Shown here: piece after piece, positions 34,280-42,785 of the stretch
How the letters are laid out: every line of letters begins with the position of its first letter
How positions within the stretch are numbered: position 1 is the first letter of the stretch
Origin: Pseudomonas sp. UYIF39
GTDB taxonomy: Bacteria; Pseudomonadota; Gammaproteobacteria; Pseudomonadales; Pseudomonadaceae
Reading direction: 5' to 3'
Assembly (NCBI RefSeq): GCF_029963765.1
Contig: NZ_JALBYU010000013.1
Span: forward strand, 1-64,000
Length of the DNA: 64,000 nt
Made by a program: the position numbers and the translations under genes
Notes under the pieces: model-generated
Seen by the model: only the letters and a program-made list of their open reading frames with translations
The model's database searches: none
Told to the model about the DNA's origin: nothing

Positions 34280-34801
34280 ATGACCGCCGAAACGTCTGAC
34301 CCAACCCAGCCAATCCAGATCCGCCGCGAGGCCGCACGGACTCTTTACGTAACGACACCAATGACACTGGCAGAGATAGCGGCCCAAGTCGATTGCAGTG
34401 AACGCACGATGAAGCGCTGGAGCGCTGCTGATGGCGGTTGGAAGAAGGCTGGCGGGCCGAAGTTGACCGAGCGAGCCCATGGGATCGCCGACCGCATGAC
34501 AAAGGCTGCAGCGGAGTTGGAGGCCGCCCAGGTGCCGGCTGAGGATCGCCCAGCTGCCATGGCAGAGGCACGGGAGGATATAGCTGCCGATGATCGTGCT
34601 CAGTTGCTCGTGGCGCACCGAAATCAGCTTAAAGTCGTGGACGGCCTACTAAGCGAGGCGGTTCGATCCAGGAGTGATAACGGAGCTCGGCTGGCCTGGC
34701 GAGTGGCCCAGACGCTCGCTATCAAACAACGAGCCGAGCGCTTGGCCTGGGGTCTGGATAATGGCGAGCAGGACCACACCATTGTGATCGAGCGCAGCTG
34801 A
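34280..34801 (+). CDS. HTH protein resembling phage terminase small subunits
   Basis: A 173-residue protein. The N terminus has REAARTLYVTTPMTLAEIAA and QVDCSERTMKRWSAADGGW, a helix-turn-helix of the type used by terminase small subunits to bind DNA. The rest is helical and charged, ending DHTIVIERS. In a satellite it might redirect helper packaging, but a plain regulator is equally possible. It is the last convincing gene of the island on this strand. Confidence 0.55.
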   Translation: MTAETSDPTQPIQIRREAARTLYVTTPMTLAEIAAQVDCSERTMKRWSAADGGWKKAGGPKLTERAHGIADRMTKAAAELEAAQVPAEDRPAAMAEAREDIAADDRAQLLVAHRNQLKVVDGLLSEAVRSRSDNGARLAWRVAQTLAIKQRAERLAWGLDNGEQDHTIVIERS

Positions 34802-34910
34802 CAGCAACGAACTTCAATGATCCAAGACGATGTGGCCATCAGCGTTTTACACACGCTGGGCTGGTTGCCGTCCTTCGCGACAGGCAAAAAACAACCCACA
34901 GCTGACGTTG

Positions 34911-34943
34911 GCGACAGGCAGAAATCGGCCAAAAGCGGACATT
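34911..34943. repeat. Dispersed hairpin repeat, copy A
   Basis: GCGACAGGCAG next to AAATCGGCCAAAAGCGGAC: a 33-bp unit found again, inverted, at 38053-38079, and in weaker form at 36203-36267, 42361-42575 (split) and 44634-44679. Confidence 0.7.
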
Positions 34944-35070
34944 ATCCAATTTTAGTCAGTGTCCAATCACGCCAGAGTAAGCATGCTGGGAGTCCTGTTG
35001 ATTGGCTTATTAGCCCGCTGCGTAGGCACACTCCCTATGAGATTATTTACTGTCTCCGATCCAGAGATCA

Positions 35071-36015
35071 TCAAACCTTTAAAGCATGTATTCGAACCGA
35101 ATCGTATTTGTAGTTCGAAGACGCGATAGCGGTTCGCAATAAAAGGCCCCAGCTTTGTCTCTTCAACCACGAGCTTGAATATTCTGGATTCTGGACCGCC
35201 TTATGGATAGCGTCCATGTCATGTATCCACGACGAACTAAATTGTCGCGTAAATCCAGTCCAAAGCACTGTTGATATTTGAAATCCGGCCGCCTCAAGAA
35301 ATTTCGTGAGCGAATTCTGCGAAAAAAAATGTAGATGCCTAGGGACATCCGCCCACGGCCAAGCGGGTCCAAATTCTTTGAACCCGGCAGCTTCACAATT
35401 TGGAACTTCAACAATTAACTTACCTCCTTTGGACAGTAAACCGTGAGCACGCTCCAGCGCCTTTGTGGGCGAAATGGTGTGTTCAAGGACGTGTGACAAA
35501 AGGACGTAATCGTATTCGCCGCCAACCTCTACAGGTGGCGCCTCAGCTGTCCCTGAATAAACGGCACCAAACTGAGCGGCTACATGGCGAGCATTGGGAT
35601 CTGGTTCTACTCCAACGACGTTAAATCCCGCAGCTTTCAGTTTCGACATATTGCTTCCGCTTCCACAGCCTATATCAAGCAATCGCCCTGACCGACCGAC
35701 CTCTGCGGGTGAAAAGCCACAGCCCTTGTCGAATCGCCAGGCGGCATGGTTTCGGACACGTTCTAAAAAGCTGTGCGGGCTCGTTGAAGTATTAGGAGCG
35801 CCATGAGTGTAATACTCAATATCGTAGAACCGAGCGACTTGCTCTGGAACAAATTCGGCAGCGATTTTTCCATACATGCAACGCATGCACCATACGACAG
35901 CATAAATCGCTGAGTGATTCGGACGCCGGTAATCGTTCGTTTTAAATAAATGCCGCATACCGCCCTGGCAAATTGAACAGTGTGGCAAAACAGTAGATTC
36001 GATTGTTGTCGACAT
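35071..36015 (-). CDS. Class I SAM-dependent methyltransferase with Zn-ribbon-like N terminus
   Basis: A 314-residue soluble protein. An N-terminal Cys set (HCSICQGGM and VVWCMRCMYG) looks like a zinc ribbon. The SAM-binding motif LLDIGCGSGSNMSKLKAAGF (about 130-149) and VVGVEPDPNA follow, then SHVLEHTISPTKALERAH. This is the layout of sugar C-methyltransferase-type or LPS-associated enzymes. It stands alone and is AT-richer than its neighbours, so it is probably foreign cargo. The substrate is unknown. Confidence 0.75.
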   Translation of the reverse strand: MSTTIESTVLPHCSICQGGMRHLFKTNDYRRPNHSAIYAVVWCMRCMYGKIAAEFVPEQVARFYDIEYYTHGAPNTSTSPHSFLERVRNHAAWRFDKGCGFSPAEVGRSGRLLDIGCGSGSNMSKLKAAGFNVVGVEPDPNARHVAAQFGAVYSGTAEAPPVEVGGEYDYVLLSHVLEHTISPTKALERAHGLLSKGGKLIVEVPNCEAAGFKEFGPAWPWADVPRHLHFFSQNSLTKFLEAAGFQISTVLWTGFTRQFSSSWIHDMDAIHKAVQNPEYSSSWLKRQSWGLLLRTAIASSNYKYDSVRIHALKV

Positions 36016-36315
36016 TGCTAAGCCGTCCCTTTCAGTGGGCTAACTGTATGTGTGAATTACATACCTTGTCCTCTCATCTACCCCTGATGAGGCCAGACAC
36101 TGTGACAGTCGAGTGGACCGCCGAAGTGCTACACACCCATTCTGCTCGATCCATTGAGGCATCAAACGAGCATAGCTACTCATTTGCCATTGCTCCATGC
36201 ACCGTCCGCTATGGGTCGGGTATCGCCGGTCGCGACAGACAAAAGTCGACCCATAACAGCCATTCACCATGAGCTCTACAGATTCGGCGGTACTTGAACG
36301 TCCGAACCATGGATA
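36016..36315. other. Gene-free stretch with a dispersed hairpin repeat copy
   Basis: The only structure seen is a decayed copy of the dispersed repeat at 36203-36267 (ATGGGTCGG ... GCCGGTCGCGACAG ... GTCGACCCAT). Promoters for the flanking methyltransferase gene would lie at the left end. No gene is convincing. Confidence 0.5.
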
Positions 36316-37440
36316 TTAGCGAATGGGCAAATTCACACGGAAAGTTGTGCCCTGCTCCAGCGTCGACTCGACCTCTATCTTTCCTCCATGGCCCTCGACA
36401 ATCTGAGCCGCTATGAATAATCCCAGCCCGAGGCCAGACGATGCTCCTTGTTCTCCCTCGGAGTACTTGGAGAAACGCCTGTTCGGATTAAAGAGAGAGG
36501 CGAGTGCGTTGGGAGGAGTAGGCTCTCCGTAATTATGCACGCCAAAGCAGGCGGTGGTGCCATCCCCGCTCAGGGTGACTTTAATTGGACTCTGAGCTTT
36601 GCCGTGTCGCACGGCGTTGCCAATGAGATTCGAGAAAGCCTGTGCCATGCGTGATGGGTCGTACTGGCCGGTTACCGTTCCCGAGTCGGTGAAAATGATT
36701 TGTGCTTTTGGGTGCGCGGTGGTGAGCTCATCCACGACTGACTGACAAACAGACGTCAGGTCAGTTTTTTCCGGTCGTACCGGGATTCCAGTTCCCAGGT
36801 TGCAGCGTGCCAGGTCAAGCAGGTCATTCACCATCTGGTTGGCGCTTTGAGCGCTGGTAGTAATTTGCGCAATTATTCTTTGTCCACGAGCGCCCAACTC
36901 TTCCGTTTGCCTCAGCAAATCGGCACCCAGCGTCACAGCACCCAATGGTGTGCGAAGGTCGTGTCCTAGCACTCCCAAGACTGTTTTTCGAGTCATCTCC
37001 ACCGCTTGTCCATACGCTGCTATGGACTCGACAAGCGCCTGATCGATTGCCTCGTTGAATCTGATCATGTCCTCAATTTGATGGTCTTCCCCTGAATATC
37101 CTTGGGTCAGCCAGAGCCTGAGTACGCTCGACCTGAGGGCGCGATATTCTGAAACCATTTGATCTAGGGTGAACCCCGCCATGAGGCGCGTAATGGCATG
37201 ACTTTGAGCGGCCGATTCATCCTCCGTTACAGGCCCTAGCCCATGGGATTTGTCGATCTGTTCTTGAGGGGATTGAGAGGTGCACATATCGAGTGCCACA
37301 CTCCTCAAAATGTACTCGGCATGGTCTCTGAGACCTAGCGGCCCCATGGCGGGCATCGGAGTATCTACAGACCTGGCGAATTCCTCCCACGCTTGCAGAA
37401 TAGACTCTTGGTTTTGGAGGATGAAATCTGAAAGTCGCAT
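36316..37440 (-). CDS. Soluble sensor histidine kinase with RsbR-like N terminus
   Basis: A 374-residue kinase without membrane helices. The N terminus (1-160, FILQNQESILQAWEEFARS) is of the RsbR/RsbRD type. The H-box is LGHDLRTPLGAVTLG with the phospho-accepting His at about 160, followed by dimerisation helices. The ATPase has N-box FSNLIGNAVRHG and G-box SSGLGLGLFIAAQIVEGHGG. It is divergent from a CheY-like protein at 37624; the two probably form a signalling pair of unknown signal. Confidence 0.85.
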   Translation of the reverse strand: MRLSDFILQNQESILQAWEEFARSVDTPMPAMGPLGLRDHAEYILRSVALDMCTSQSPQEQIDKSHGLGPVTEDESAAQSHAITRLMAGFTLDQMVSEYRALRSSVLRLWLTQGYSGEDHQIEDMIRFNEAIDQALVESIAAYGQAVEMTRKTVLGVLGHDLRTPLGAVTLGADLLRQTEELGARGQRIIAQITTSAQSANQMVNDLLDLARCNLGTGIPVRPEKTDLTSVCQSVVDELTTAHPKAQIIFTDSGTVTGQYDPSRMAQAFSNLIGNAVRHGKAQSPIKVTLSGDGTTACFGVHNYGEPTPPNALASLFNPNRRFSKYSEGEQGASSGLGLGLFIAAQIVEGHGGKIEVESTLEQGTTFRVNLPIR

Positions 37441-37623
37441 GGCAATCCTATCGAGCGTCCTATTGATGATGAAGGCACCAGCCAGAAAAATTTGGTCGAT
37501 AGAATCAGGCTAGCGGAATGCCGAAGATCGGCAATAGATCCGGCGCGAAATACCGCTCGTCAGGTGTCCGAAACGATTACTTTCCGTGACAACACTAATG
37601 GTGAAGGTTTAGGAGTCTTAACC

Positions 37624-37983
37624 ATGTCTCCCACAGTGCTCGTCGTAGAAGATGATGAAATATTACGTTCACTGACAGGAGACGCGATTTCACTGCTAGG
37701 TATCTCTGTGATTGGTTGCGCATCAGCAGATGATGCTCTTTCCAAGCTGGAAGGCTCGTCTTCAATAGTCTTAGTAATGACTGACATCTGCATGCCGGGC
37801 AGTATGGATGGACTGGAATTGGCTCAAGTGATCTGGTCGCGTTGGCCTTTATTGCCAGTCATCCTCACATCAGGCGATAGATCAATACCTGATGGGATGA
37901 TACCTCCTCACTCTTTTTTCCTGCGTAAGCCGTGGACGCTGGATGCACTTTATCAAGCGGTTAGGACGTATCTGACTGCCTAA
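37624..37983 (+). CDS. CheY-like single-domain response regulator
   Basis: A 119-residue receiver domain and nothing else. Acidic pocket VLVVEDDE, phospho-accepting Asp in VMTDICMPGSMDG (about 56), Ser in ILTSGDRS and Lys in FFLRKPWTLD are all present. With no output domain it must act by protein contacts. The start MSPTVLVV follows AGGAGTCTTAACC. It lies divergent from the histidine kinase, the likely partner. Confidence 0.85.
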   Translation: MSPTVLVVEDDEILRSLTGDAISLLGISVIGCASADDALSKLEGSSSIVLVMTDICMPGSMDGLELAQVIWSRWPLLPVILTSGDRSIPDGMIPPHSFFLRKPWTLDALYQAVRTYLTA

Positions 37984-38014
37984 TACAAACAACGATGCTT
38001 GTCATTGCTTGTTA

Positions 38015-38050
38015 GTGAGTGAGTGAGTGAGTGAGTGAGTGAGTGAGTGA
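38015..38050. repeat. Tetranucleotide microsatellite, nine GTGA units
   Basis: Exactly nine GTGA copies, uninterrupted, lie about 150 bp before vgrG and directly next to a copy of the dispersed hairpin repeat. Such tracts change length by slipped-strand mispairing. Every forward frame contains a stop, so any effect would be on transcription. Confidence 0.95.
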
Positions 38051-38052
38051 CA

Positions 38053-38079
38053 GCTTTTGGCCGATTTCTGCCTGTCTCG
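38053..38079. repeat. Dispersed hairpin repeat, copy B
   Basis: GCTTTTGGCCGATTTCTGCC followed by TGTC: nearly identical, in inverse orientation, to the copy at 34911-34943. It abuts the GTGA microsatellite. Confidence 0.7.
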
Positions 38080-38200
38080 ATGGACGGCGAGCCCCAATTA
38101 CTGGACTCACTGCGCAGTCCGCTATTGATATCACCTTGAAGGCCTTGCTGTATTCCTGCACCATCCGCCCCCTGCTTATTCGAAGGACGGAATTCAAGGC

Positions 38201-40408
38201 ATGCTGGACGCAAACGCAATCCATATTTCTCTCACGCTGGAAGGCGTTTCCACCGACCTTCAGGTACTCAGTTTCGTCGGTCGTGAAGCCCTCAATCAGC
38301 CGTTCTGTTTCGACATCGAACTGGTCAGCAGCCGCCCCGACCTCAAGCTCGAAAAGTTGCTGCACAAACCCGGCCGCCTGTCCTTTGGCGCCACCGGCAA
38401 AGGCATGATCCACGGCCTGGTGTACCGCAGCGAGCAAGGGGATTCCGGCAAAAACCTGACCCGCTACAGCATCAGCCTCGTCCCGCAACTGGCCTACCTG
38501 CGGCACAACCATGACCAGCAGATTTTCCAGCACCTCACTGTGCCGAAGATCATCGCTCAGGTCCTGGAGGCACGCGGCATTCTGGCCGACGCCTACAGTT
38601 TCCAGCTCGGCGCGACCTACCCGGAACGCGATTACTGTGTGCAGTACAACGAATCGGACCTGCATTTCATCCAGCGCCTGTGCGAAGAAGAAGGCATTCA
38701 CTTCCACTTCCAGCACAGCGCCAGCGGCCACAAACTGGTGTTCGGTGATGACCAGACGGTGTTCCGCAAACTGGCGCCGGTGAGCTACCAGCAAGACTCC
38801 GGCATGGCCGCCGAGAAACCGGTAATCAAGCGCTTCAACCTGCGCCTGGAAACCCGTACCACCCGCGTCAGCCGCCGTGATTACGACTTCGAAAAACCGC
38901 GCCTGCTGCCCGAAGGCGCCGCCAAAAGCGCGTTCGCCCCGGACCTCGAAGACTACGACTACCCCGGCCGCTTCACCGACCGCGAACGCGGCAAACAGCT
39001 GGCGACTCGCGCCCTGGAACGCCATCGCGCCGACTACACGCTGGTTGAAGGCAAAAGCGACGAGCCAAGCCTTGCCAGCGGCCACTTCCTCACGCTGGCA
39101 GAACACCCGTGCGCCGAGTGGAACGACCTGTGGCTATTGCTGGAAGTCATTCACGAAGGCAAACAGCCGCAAGTGCTGGGCGAAAACACCACCAGCGACG
39201 TTACCGATAACAAAGACGACTTCCACCAGGGCTACCGCAACCGCTTCCTCGCCACGCCATGGGATGCCCATTACCGCCCAGCCTTGGAACACCCAAAAAC
39301 CAAGGTGATGGGCAGCCAGACCGCCATCGTAACGGGGCCAAAGGGCGAAGAAATCCACTGCGACCAGTACGGTCGCGTCAAAGTGCAGTTTTTCTGGGAC
39401 CGCGAAGGCCAAGGCGACGATAACACCACCTGCTGGCTACGCGTCGCCACCGGCTGGGCCGGCAACGCCTACGGCGGTATCGCCATCCCGCGCATCGGCA
39501 TGGAGGTGCTGGTGTCCTTTATGGAAGGCGACCCGGACCAACCACTGATTACTGGCTGCCTGTATCACAAGGAAAACGTCGTTCCCTACGACCTACCAGC
39601 AAACAAAACCCGAAGCACCTTCAAGACGCTCAGCTCTCCGGGCGGCAAGGGCTACAACGAGTTTCGTGTCGAAGACAAAAAAGGCGCAGAACAGATCTAC
39701 CTGCACGCCCAGCGCGATTGGGATGAAAACATCGAGCACGACCAGAAAGTTCGCATTGGTAATGAACGGCATGACACCGTTGAGGCCAATGTTTTAAGCG
39801 AGTTCAAGGTTGAAGAGCATCGAATCACTCATCTAGATCGCAAGACTGAGACCCGGGCTAATGATCACCTGACAGTTACCGTTACTCAGCATGTGAAGGT
39901 GGGGACGGCGCAGTTTGTTGAGGCTGGGACAGAGATCCACTACAACGCCGGGGAAAAGGTTGTGGTTGAGGGCGGCATGGAGCTGACGGCCAAGGCTGGT
40001 GGGAGTTTTATTAAAGTTGATGCCGGGGGCGTAACGATCAGTGGGGCGCAGGTCAAGACCAACTCGGGCGGTGCTCCAGGTGCTGGCACGGCGATTGGTA
40101 TACTTGCACCGCTTATTCCTGTCATCGTGGATCAAGCTCGGGCAGGTGGCTTGCTCAAATCGAAAGTCAGCGAACGCTATGACGAACAGCTCAAGTTCGT
40201 CACTCGCCGTGGGCAACCTGTCAAATCCGTCAAAACGGCCCTGATCGTGCCCTCCGAAACAGCCCCTCAAATATCAAAAAGCGATGCCAGCGGCCTTCAT
40301 CCTCGCGTGCAAACCGACCTCGAAGAGCCGGTAAAGGCCCATCTGGTTTGGGATGAACTGATTGTGCCTTCCGGGGCTGATGACTATGAGGCGAGCAGAA
40401 AGAAATGA
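38201..40408 (+). CDS. vgrG: VgrG, type VI secretion tip protein
   Basis: A 735-residue VgrG. The gp27-like N-terminal domains contain EGVSTDLQVLSFVGREAL and ATYPERDYCVQYNESDLHF, and the gp5-like OB fold has DQYGRVKVQFFWDREGQGDD and WLRVATGWAGNAYGG. The repeat needle KVVVEGGMELTAKAGGSFIK follows. An extra C-terminal tail of about 85 residues after the needle is family-variable and may bind the effector. No other T6SS structural genes are near, so it is an orphan vgrG. It overlaps the next gene by ATGA. Confidence 0.93.
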   Translation: MLDANAIHISLTLEGVSTDLQVLSFVGREALNQPFCFDIELVSSRPDLKLEKLLHKPGRLSFGATGKGMIHGLVYRSEQGDSGKNLTRYSISLVPQLAYLRHNHDQQIFQHLTVPKIIAQVLEARGILADAYSFQLGATYPERDYCVQYNESDLHFIQRLCEEEGIHFHFQHSASGHKLVFGDDQTVFRKLAPVSYQQDSGMAAEKPVIKRFNLRLETRTTRVSRRDYDFEKPRLLPEGAAKSAFAPDLEDYDYPGRFTDRERGKQLATRALERHRADYTLVEGKSDEPSLASGHFLTLAEHPCAEWNDLWLLLEVIHEGKQPQVLGENTTSDVTDNKDDFHQGYRNRFLATPWDAHYRPALEHPKTKVMGSQTAIVTGPKGEEIHCDQYGRVKVQFFWDREGQGDDNTTCWLRVATGWAGNAYGGIAIPRIGMEVLVSFMEGDPDQPLITGCLYHKENVVPYDLPANKTRSTFKTLSSPGGKGYNEFRVEDKKGAEQIYLHAQRDWDENIEHDQKVRIGNERHDTVEANVLSEFKVEEHRITHLDRKTETRANDHLTVTVTQHVKVGTAQFVEAGTEIHYNAGEKVVVEGGMELTAKAGGSFIKVDAGGVTISGAQVKTNSGGAPGAGTAIGILAPLIPVIVDQARAGGLLKSKVSERYDEQLKFVTRRGQPVKSVKTALIVPSETAPQISKSDASGLHPRVQTDLEEPVKAHLVWDELIVPSGADDYEASRKK

Positions 40409-41403
40409 GCGCTCAACCGATTACCACCTTCAAGACTAATGATAAAGCCTGCTCCGTCCACGAAGTTGTCCTGGGTTGTGACAAGTTGTGGGCCATGGGA
40501 CAAGAAGAAGCCATACGCCGTTTAAGCAAAAAGCGCTCATCGGCTTCGAGCAAATACGAGCTGATTTCCGACTTCAGCGCCCGCGCCGCACGGATTGCCG
40601 CTGCCTATGGGGGTTTCTACCTGGAGCAGGGCGAAGACGGGAAGCCCGAACTCAAGGGCCGGTTTTACTGGATGGGATTGGCGGCGTTTGCCAGCAAACA
40701 AGTCAAATGCGGCCTGGACTTTATTCCCAATGATCCTTATCTGATACTGACGCCGCCCATCGTGCAACCGCCGTTGCGTATTGGCAAAAACTCCTTGGGC
40801 AAGGGCAACTTCTGGCTATTCCAGGATATTTTTGTCTGGCACTGGTTTTACAGCAAATACCCGGAACAGTTCGATGAGTGCGCGCCGGAGCGTGATGCGC
40901 GTAGTTGTGAGGGGCAGATACAGACCAACATTGATAGTTTGCCTTGGGCGGATGATGCGTTGCCTATATTGAATAACTTGCAGGTTACTGAAGACATTAA
41001 GTCAGGATTTATTGCCATTCAGAAAACGGAGAAATTGCCAGCTGGCAAGGCAAGAGGCGAAATGCAATTTGTTTCACTAATGGCGATAGCCAATCATGAA
41101 CAGCGTAAAATCCTTCAGCCTTTAATTTACGAAAGCAAGCCCTTTCGAGCGACACTGAAGATGCAAGCCGGTTTCGAGTGGGCACCATTTGTTCCTGTGA
41201 GAGTGGCTGCGTTCAGTACGGCCTGCGACGTGAAACAACCGGAGCTGAGAGTTCAGATGGAAAATGGCGACCTCTACGATGAAACAGATAGAATGGTATT
41301 CATCACAGATATTGCTATGCAGTACCACCATTTAATGGGAGCCGAGAAAGATTATATGGAAGGAGAGATAAGAACGATCTCCACATGGTCTAACCAGCAA
41401 TGA
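40405..41403 (+). CDS. Putative T6SS effector or adaptor (DUF2515-like) behind vgrG
   Basis: A 332-residue soluble protein without a signal peptide. It begins in overlap with vgrG and ends in overlap with the next gene, so all three are co-translated. The pattern AAAYGGFYLEQGEDGKPELK followed by GRFYWMGLAAFASKQVKCGL, and FWLFQDIFVWHWFYSKYPEQF, recalls the DUF2515 proteins found beside vgrG in pseudomonads. It is most likely the cargo effector or its loader. The toxic activity cannot be read from sequence. Confidence 0.6.
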   Translation: MSAQPITTFKTNDKACSVHEVVLGCDKLWAMGQEEAIRRLSKKRSSASSKYELISDFSARAARIAAAYGGFYLEQGEDGKPELKGRFYWMGLAAFASKQVKCGLDFIPNDPYLILTPPIVQPPLRIGKNSLGKGNFWLFQDIFVWHWFYSKYPEQFDECAPERDARSCEGQIQTNIDSLPWADDALPILNNLQVTEDIKSGFIAIQKTEKLPAGKARGEMQFVSLMAIANHEQRKILQPLIYESKPFRATLKMQAGFEWAPFVPVRVAAFSTACDVKQPELRVQMENGDLYDETDRMVFITDIAMQYHHLMGAEKDYMEGEIRTISTWSNQQ

Positions 41404-42290
41404 AAGTATTTCTCCTTACTATATTTTTTATTCTCGCTGGCTGCAATGAAAGCCAAAGCGCGCTAGAGCACCCTTCTATGACAAACCAATCTCAAACAAT
41501 TGAAGTAAAATTTCTTGCCCCGCTAAAAAATACAACTACTACCTCTCCTACCCCCTTCACTGAAAGCTGCTTGAGCCAAGTGGATGTTTGCTGGTACAAG
41601 ATACAAAAATCGGCAAATGACAAGAATCTACCAACTCTGAACGTAACCGTTAACGAGCGCGCCTTAACTCTTGAGCAGGCTGTAAACACCTCAATTGTAG
41701 TTGATAAAAAAAAATCAGAAAACATCGAAACATTGAACGTAATACTTCGCGGCCTACCGAAGGGGAGCACTCATGAAGAATATAGAGAGTTAATATTCAA
41801 CCTCGTCGACAAAATAAAAGACGCCGGCTGGTCTCATTTTTTCTTGCCAGAAGATCCGAGAATATCTGGATCTCAAGCTAATAAAATCAATAGTCCTGAC
41901 AGTGTACTTGGGCAGTCTGTCAGCAGCCATCCTTGGCTCGACCCAGACTATCAAGTTGACCTGAAACGTTGGCTTCAGATAGGCCCTATGTATAATTGGT
42001 ACTTTTACAATACTGGCGCCTACCTTCATCTGAAAGCCTGGAAGCAAAATGATGAAGAAGCACCAACCGCAAAAGCAACTTATTTGATAATTCTAGAATT
42101 CCAATCAGAGAAGGAGTTCTGGCTGTCTGGCATCACCGATGAGAAAGAAAGATCTCACTGGAAAGAACTCCTGCCTAAGAGACTGGAGGGTTATCATGCG
42201 GCAAGATTAGCACTTGAAGAAAAGGCACGTGCCGCAGGCATTGATATAGACGAAACTTATCAAGACCCGCCTATCAAAGCTCTTGAATAG
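41400..42290 (+). CDS. Putative lipoprotein, candidate immunity protein of the vgrG cassette
   Basis: A 296-residue protein with a lipobox: FFILAGC, Cys at residue 15. The mature protein is hydrophilic and clearly AT-richer than vgrG, which suggests separate acquisition. Third gene of the vgrG unit, coupled by ATGA overlap. A periplasm-facing lipoprotein behind an effector-like gene is the usual form of T6SS immunity against a periplasmic toxin; the function is inferred from position. Confidence 0.55.
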   Translation: MKVFLLTIFFILAGCNESQSALEHPSMTNQSQTIEVKFLAPLKNTTTTSPTPFTESCLSQVDVCWYKIQKSANDKNLPTLNVTVNERALTLEQAVNTSIVVDKKKSENIETLNVILRGLPKGSTHEEYRELIFNLVDKIKDAGWSHFFLPEDPRISGSQANKINSPDSVLGQSVSSHPWLDPDYQVDLKRWLQIGPMYNWYFYNTGAYLHLKAWKQNDEEAPTAKATYLIILEFQSEKEFWLSGITDEKERSHWKELLPKRLEGYHAARLALEEKARAAGIDIDETYQDPPIKALE

Positions 42291-42371
42291 TTACCTTCGG
42301 ACATCCGTTGGACTCTCCCCCGCGGGTGTCAATCCCCCTACGTTTCGCAGAGTCTCCGAACGACTGCTTTT

Positions 42372-42557
42372 GGCCGACTCTGTTGAAAAAGTCGGTTTTT
42401 TCAAATTGCCAGGAATCTGATCGGTGAAGAGGCCTGGTTTGCGCATTGCTACGTGAAATCTGATTCCGAATGCCTGTGAGGCGATTCAAGATTTCAATCT
42501 CATGCGCTTACTTTTCTGCCGAGAAAACCGCGTCCGACTTTTTCAACAGAATCGGCC
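42372..42557. mobile_element. MITE-like element or IS remnant with 24-bp terminal inverted repeats
   Basis: The ends 42372-42395 and 42534-42557 are inverted repeats with one mismatch, with the shared core CTGTTGAAAAAGTCGG. Such ends are seen in IS5/IS1182-type insertion sequences. The 138-bp interior cannot encode a transposase, so it is a non-autonomous element or a deleted IS. It splits a copy of the dispersed hairpin repeat. Confidence 0.7.
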
Positions 42558-42656
42558 GTTCTCTGCCGGTCACGGCCACGAAGCGTGGTGGTCAAATTTT
42601 ATGCAAATGGCTGGTCAGGTCGAATGCAAATGAATGGACAAGTCTGGGCAATTATC

Positions 42657-42757
42657 TAGCTCAAAAGGTACACCCTACGACCCATGGACCATATGATGCA
42701 ATGTGGTTGGCTCAAAGGTGTTGATTGAATTTGAGCTATGCCGTACCTTGTGAGCTA
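42657..42757. promoter_or_regulatory. Res-like inverted repeats before the serine recombinase
   Basis: TAGCTCAAAAGGTAC (42657-42671) and GTACCTTGTGAGCTA (42743-42757) are inverted repeats with one mismatch. TGAGCTAT/TGAGCTAG recurs at 42732, 42751 and 42765. Serine resolvases bind such repeats next to their own gene. Confidence 0.5.
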
Positions 42758-42785
42758 TATATTATGAGCTAGGGAAGGGCGCAGC

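Larger units (their letters stand above)
42291..42785. other. Gene-free stretch with MITE, split hairpin repeat and res-like site
   Basis: From left to right it holds part of the dispersed hairpin repeat, a 186-bp MITE-like element, the rest of the repeat, and a possible recombination site before the resolvase gene. No gene is seen. Confidence 0.6.

Noticed and set aside
38012..39106. Minus-strand frame ending in LTHS repeats through the GTGA tract
   Set aside because: It is antisense to vgrG and its tail is only the microsatellite; no start signal was seen.
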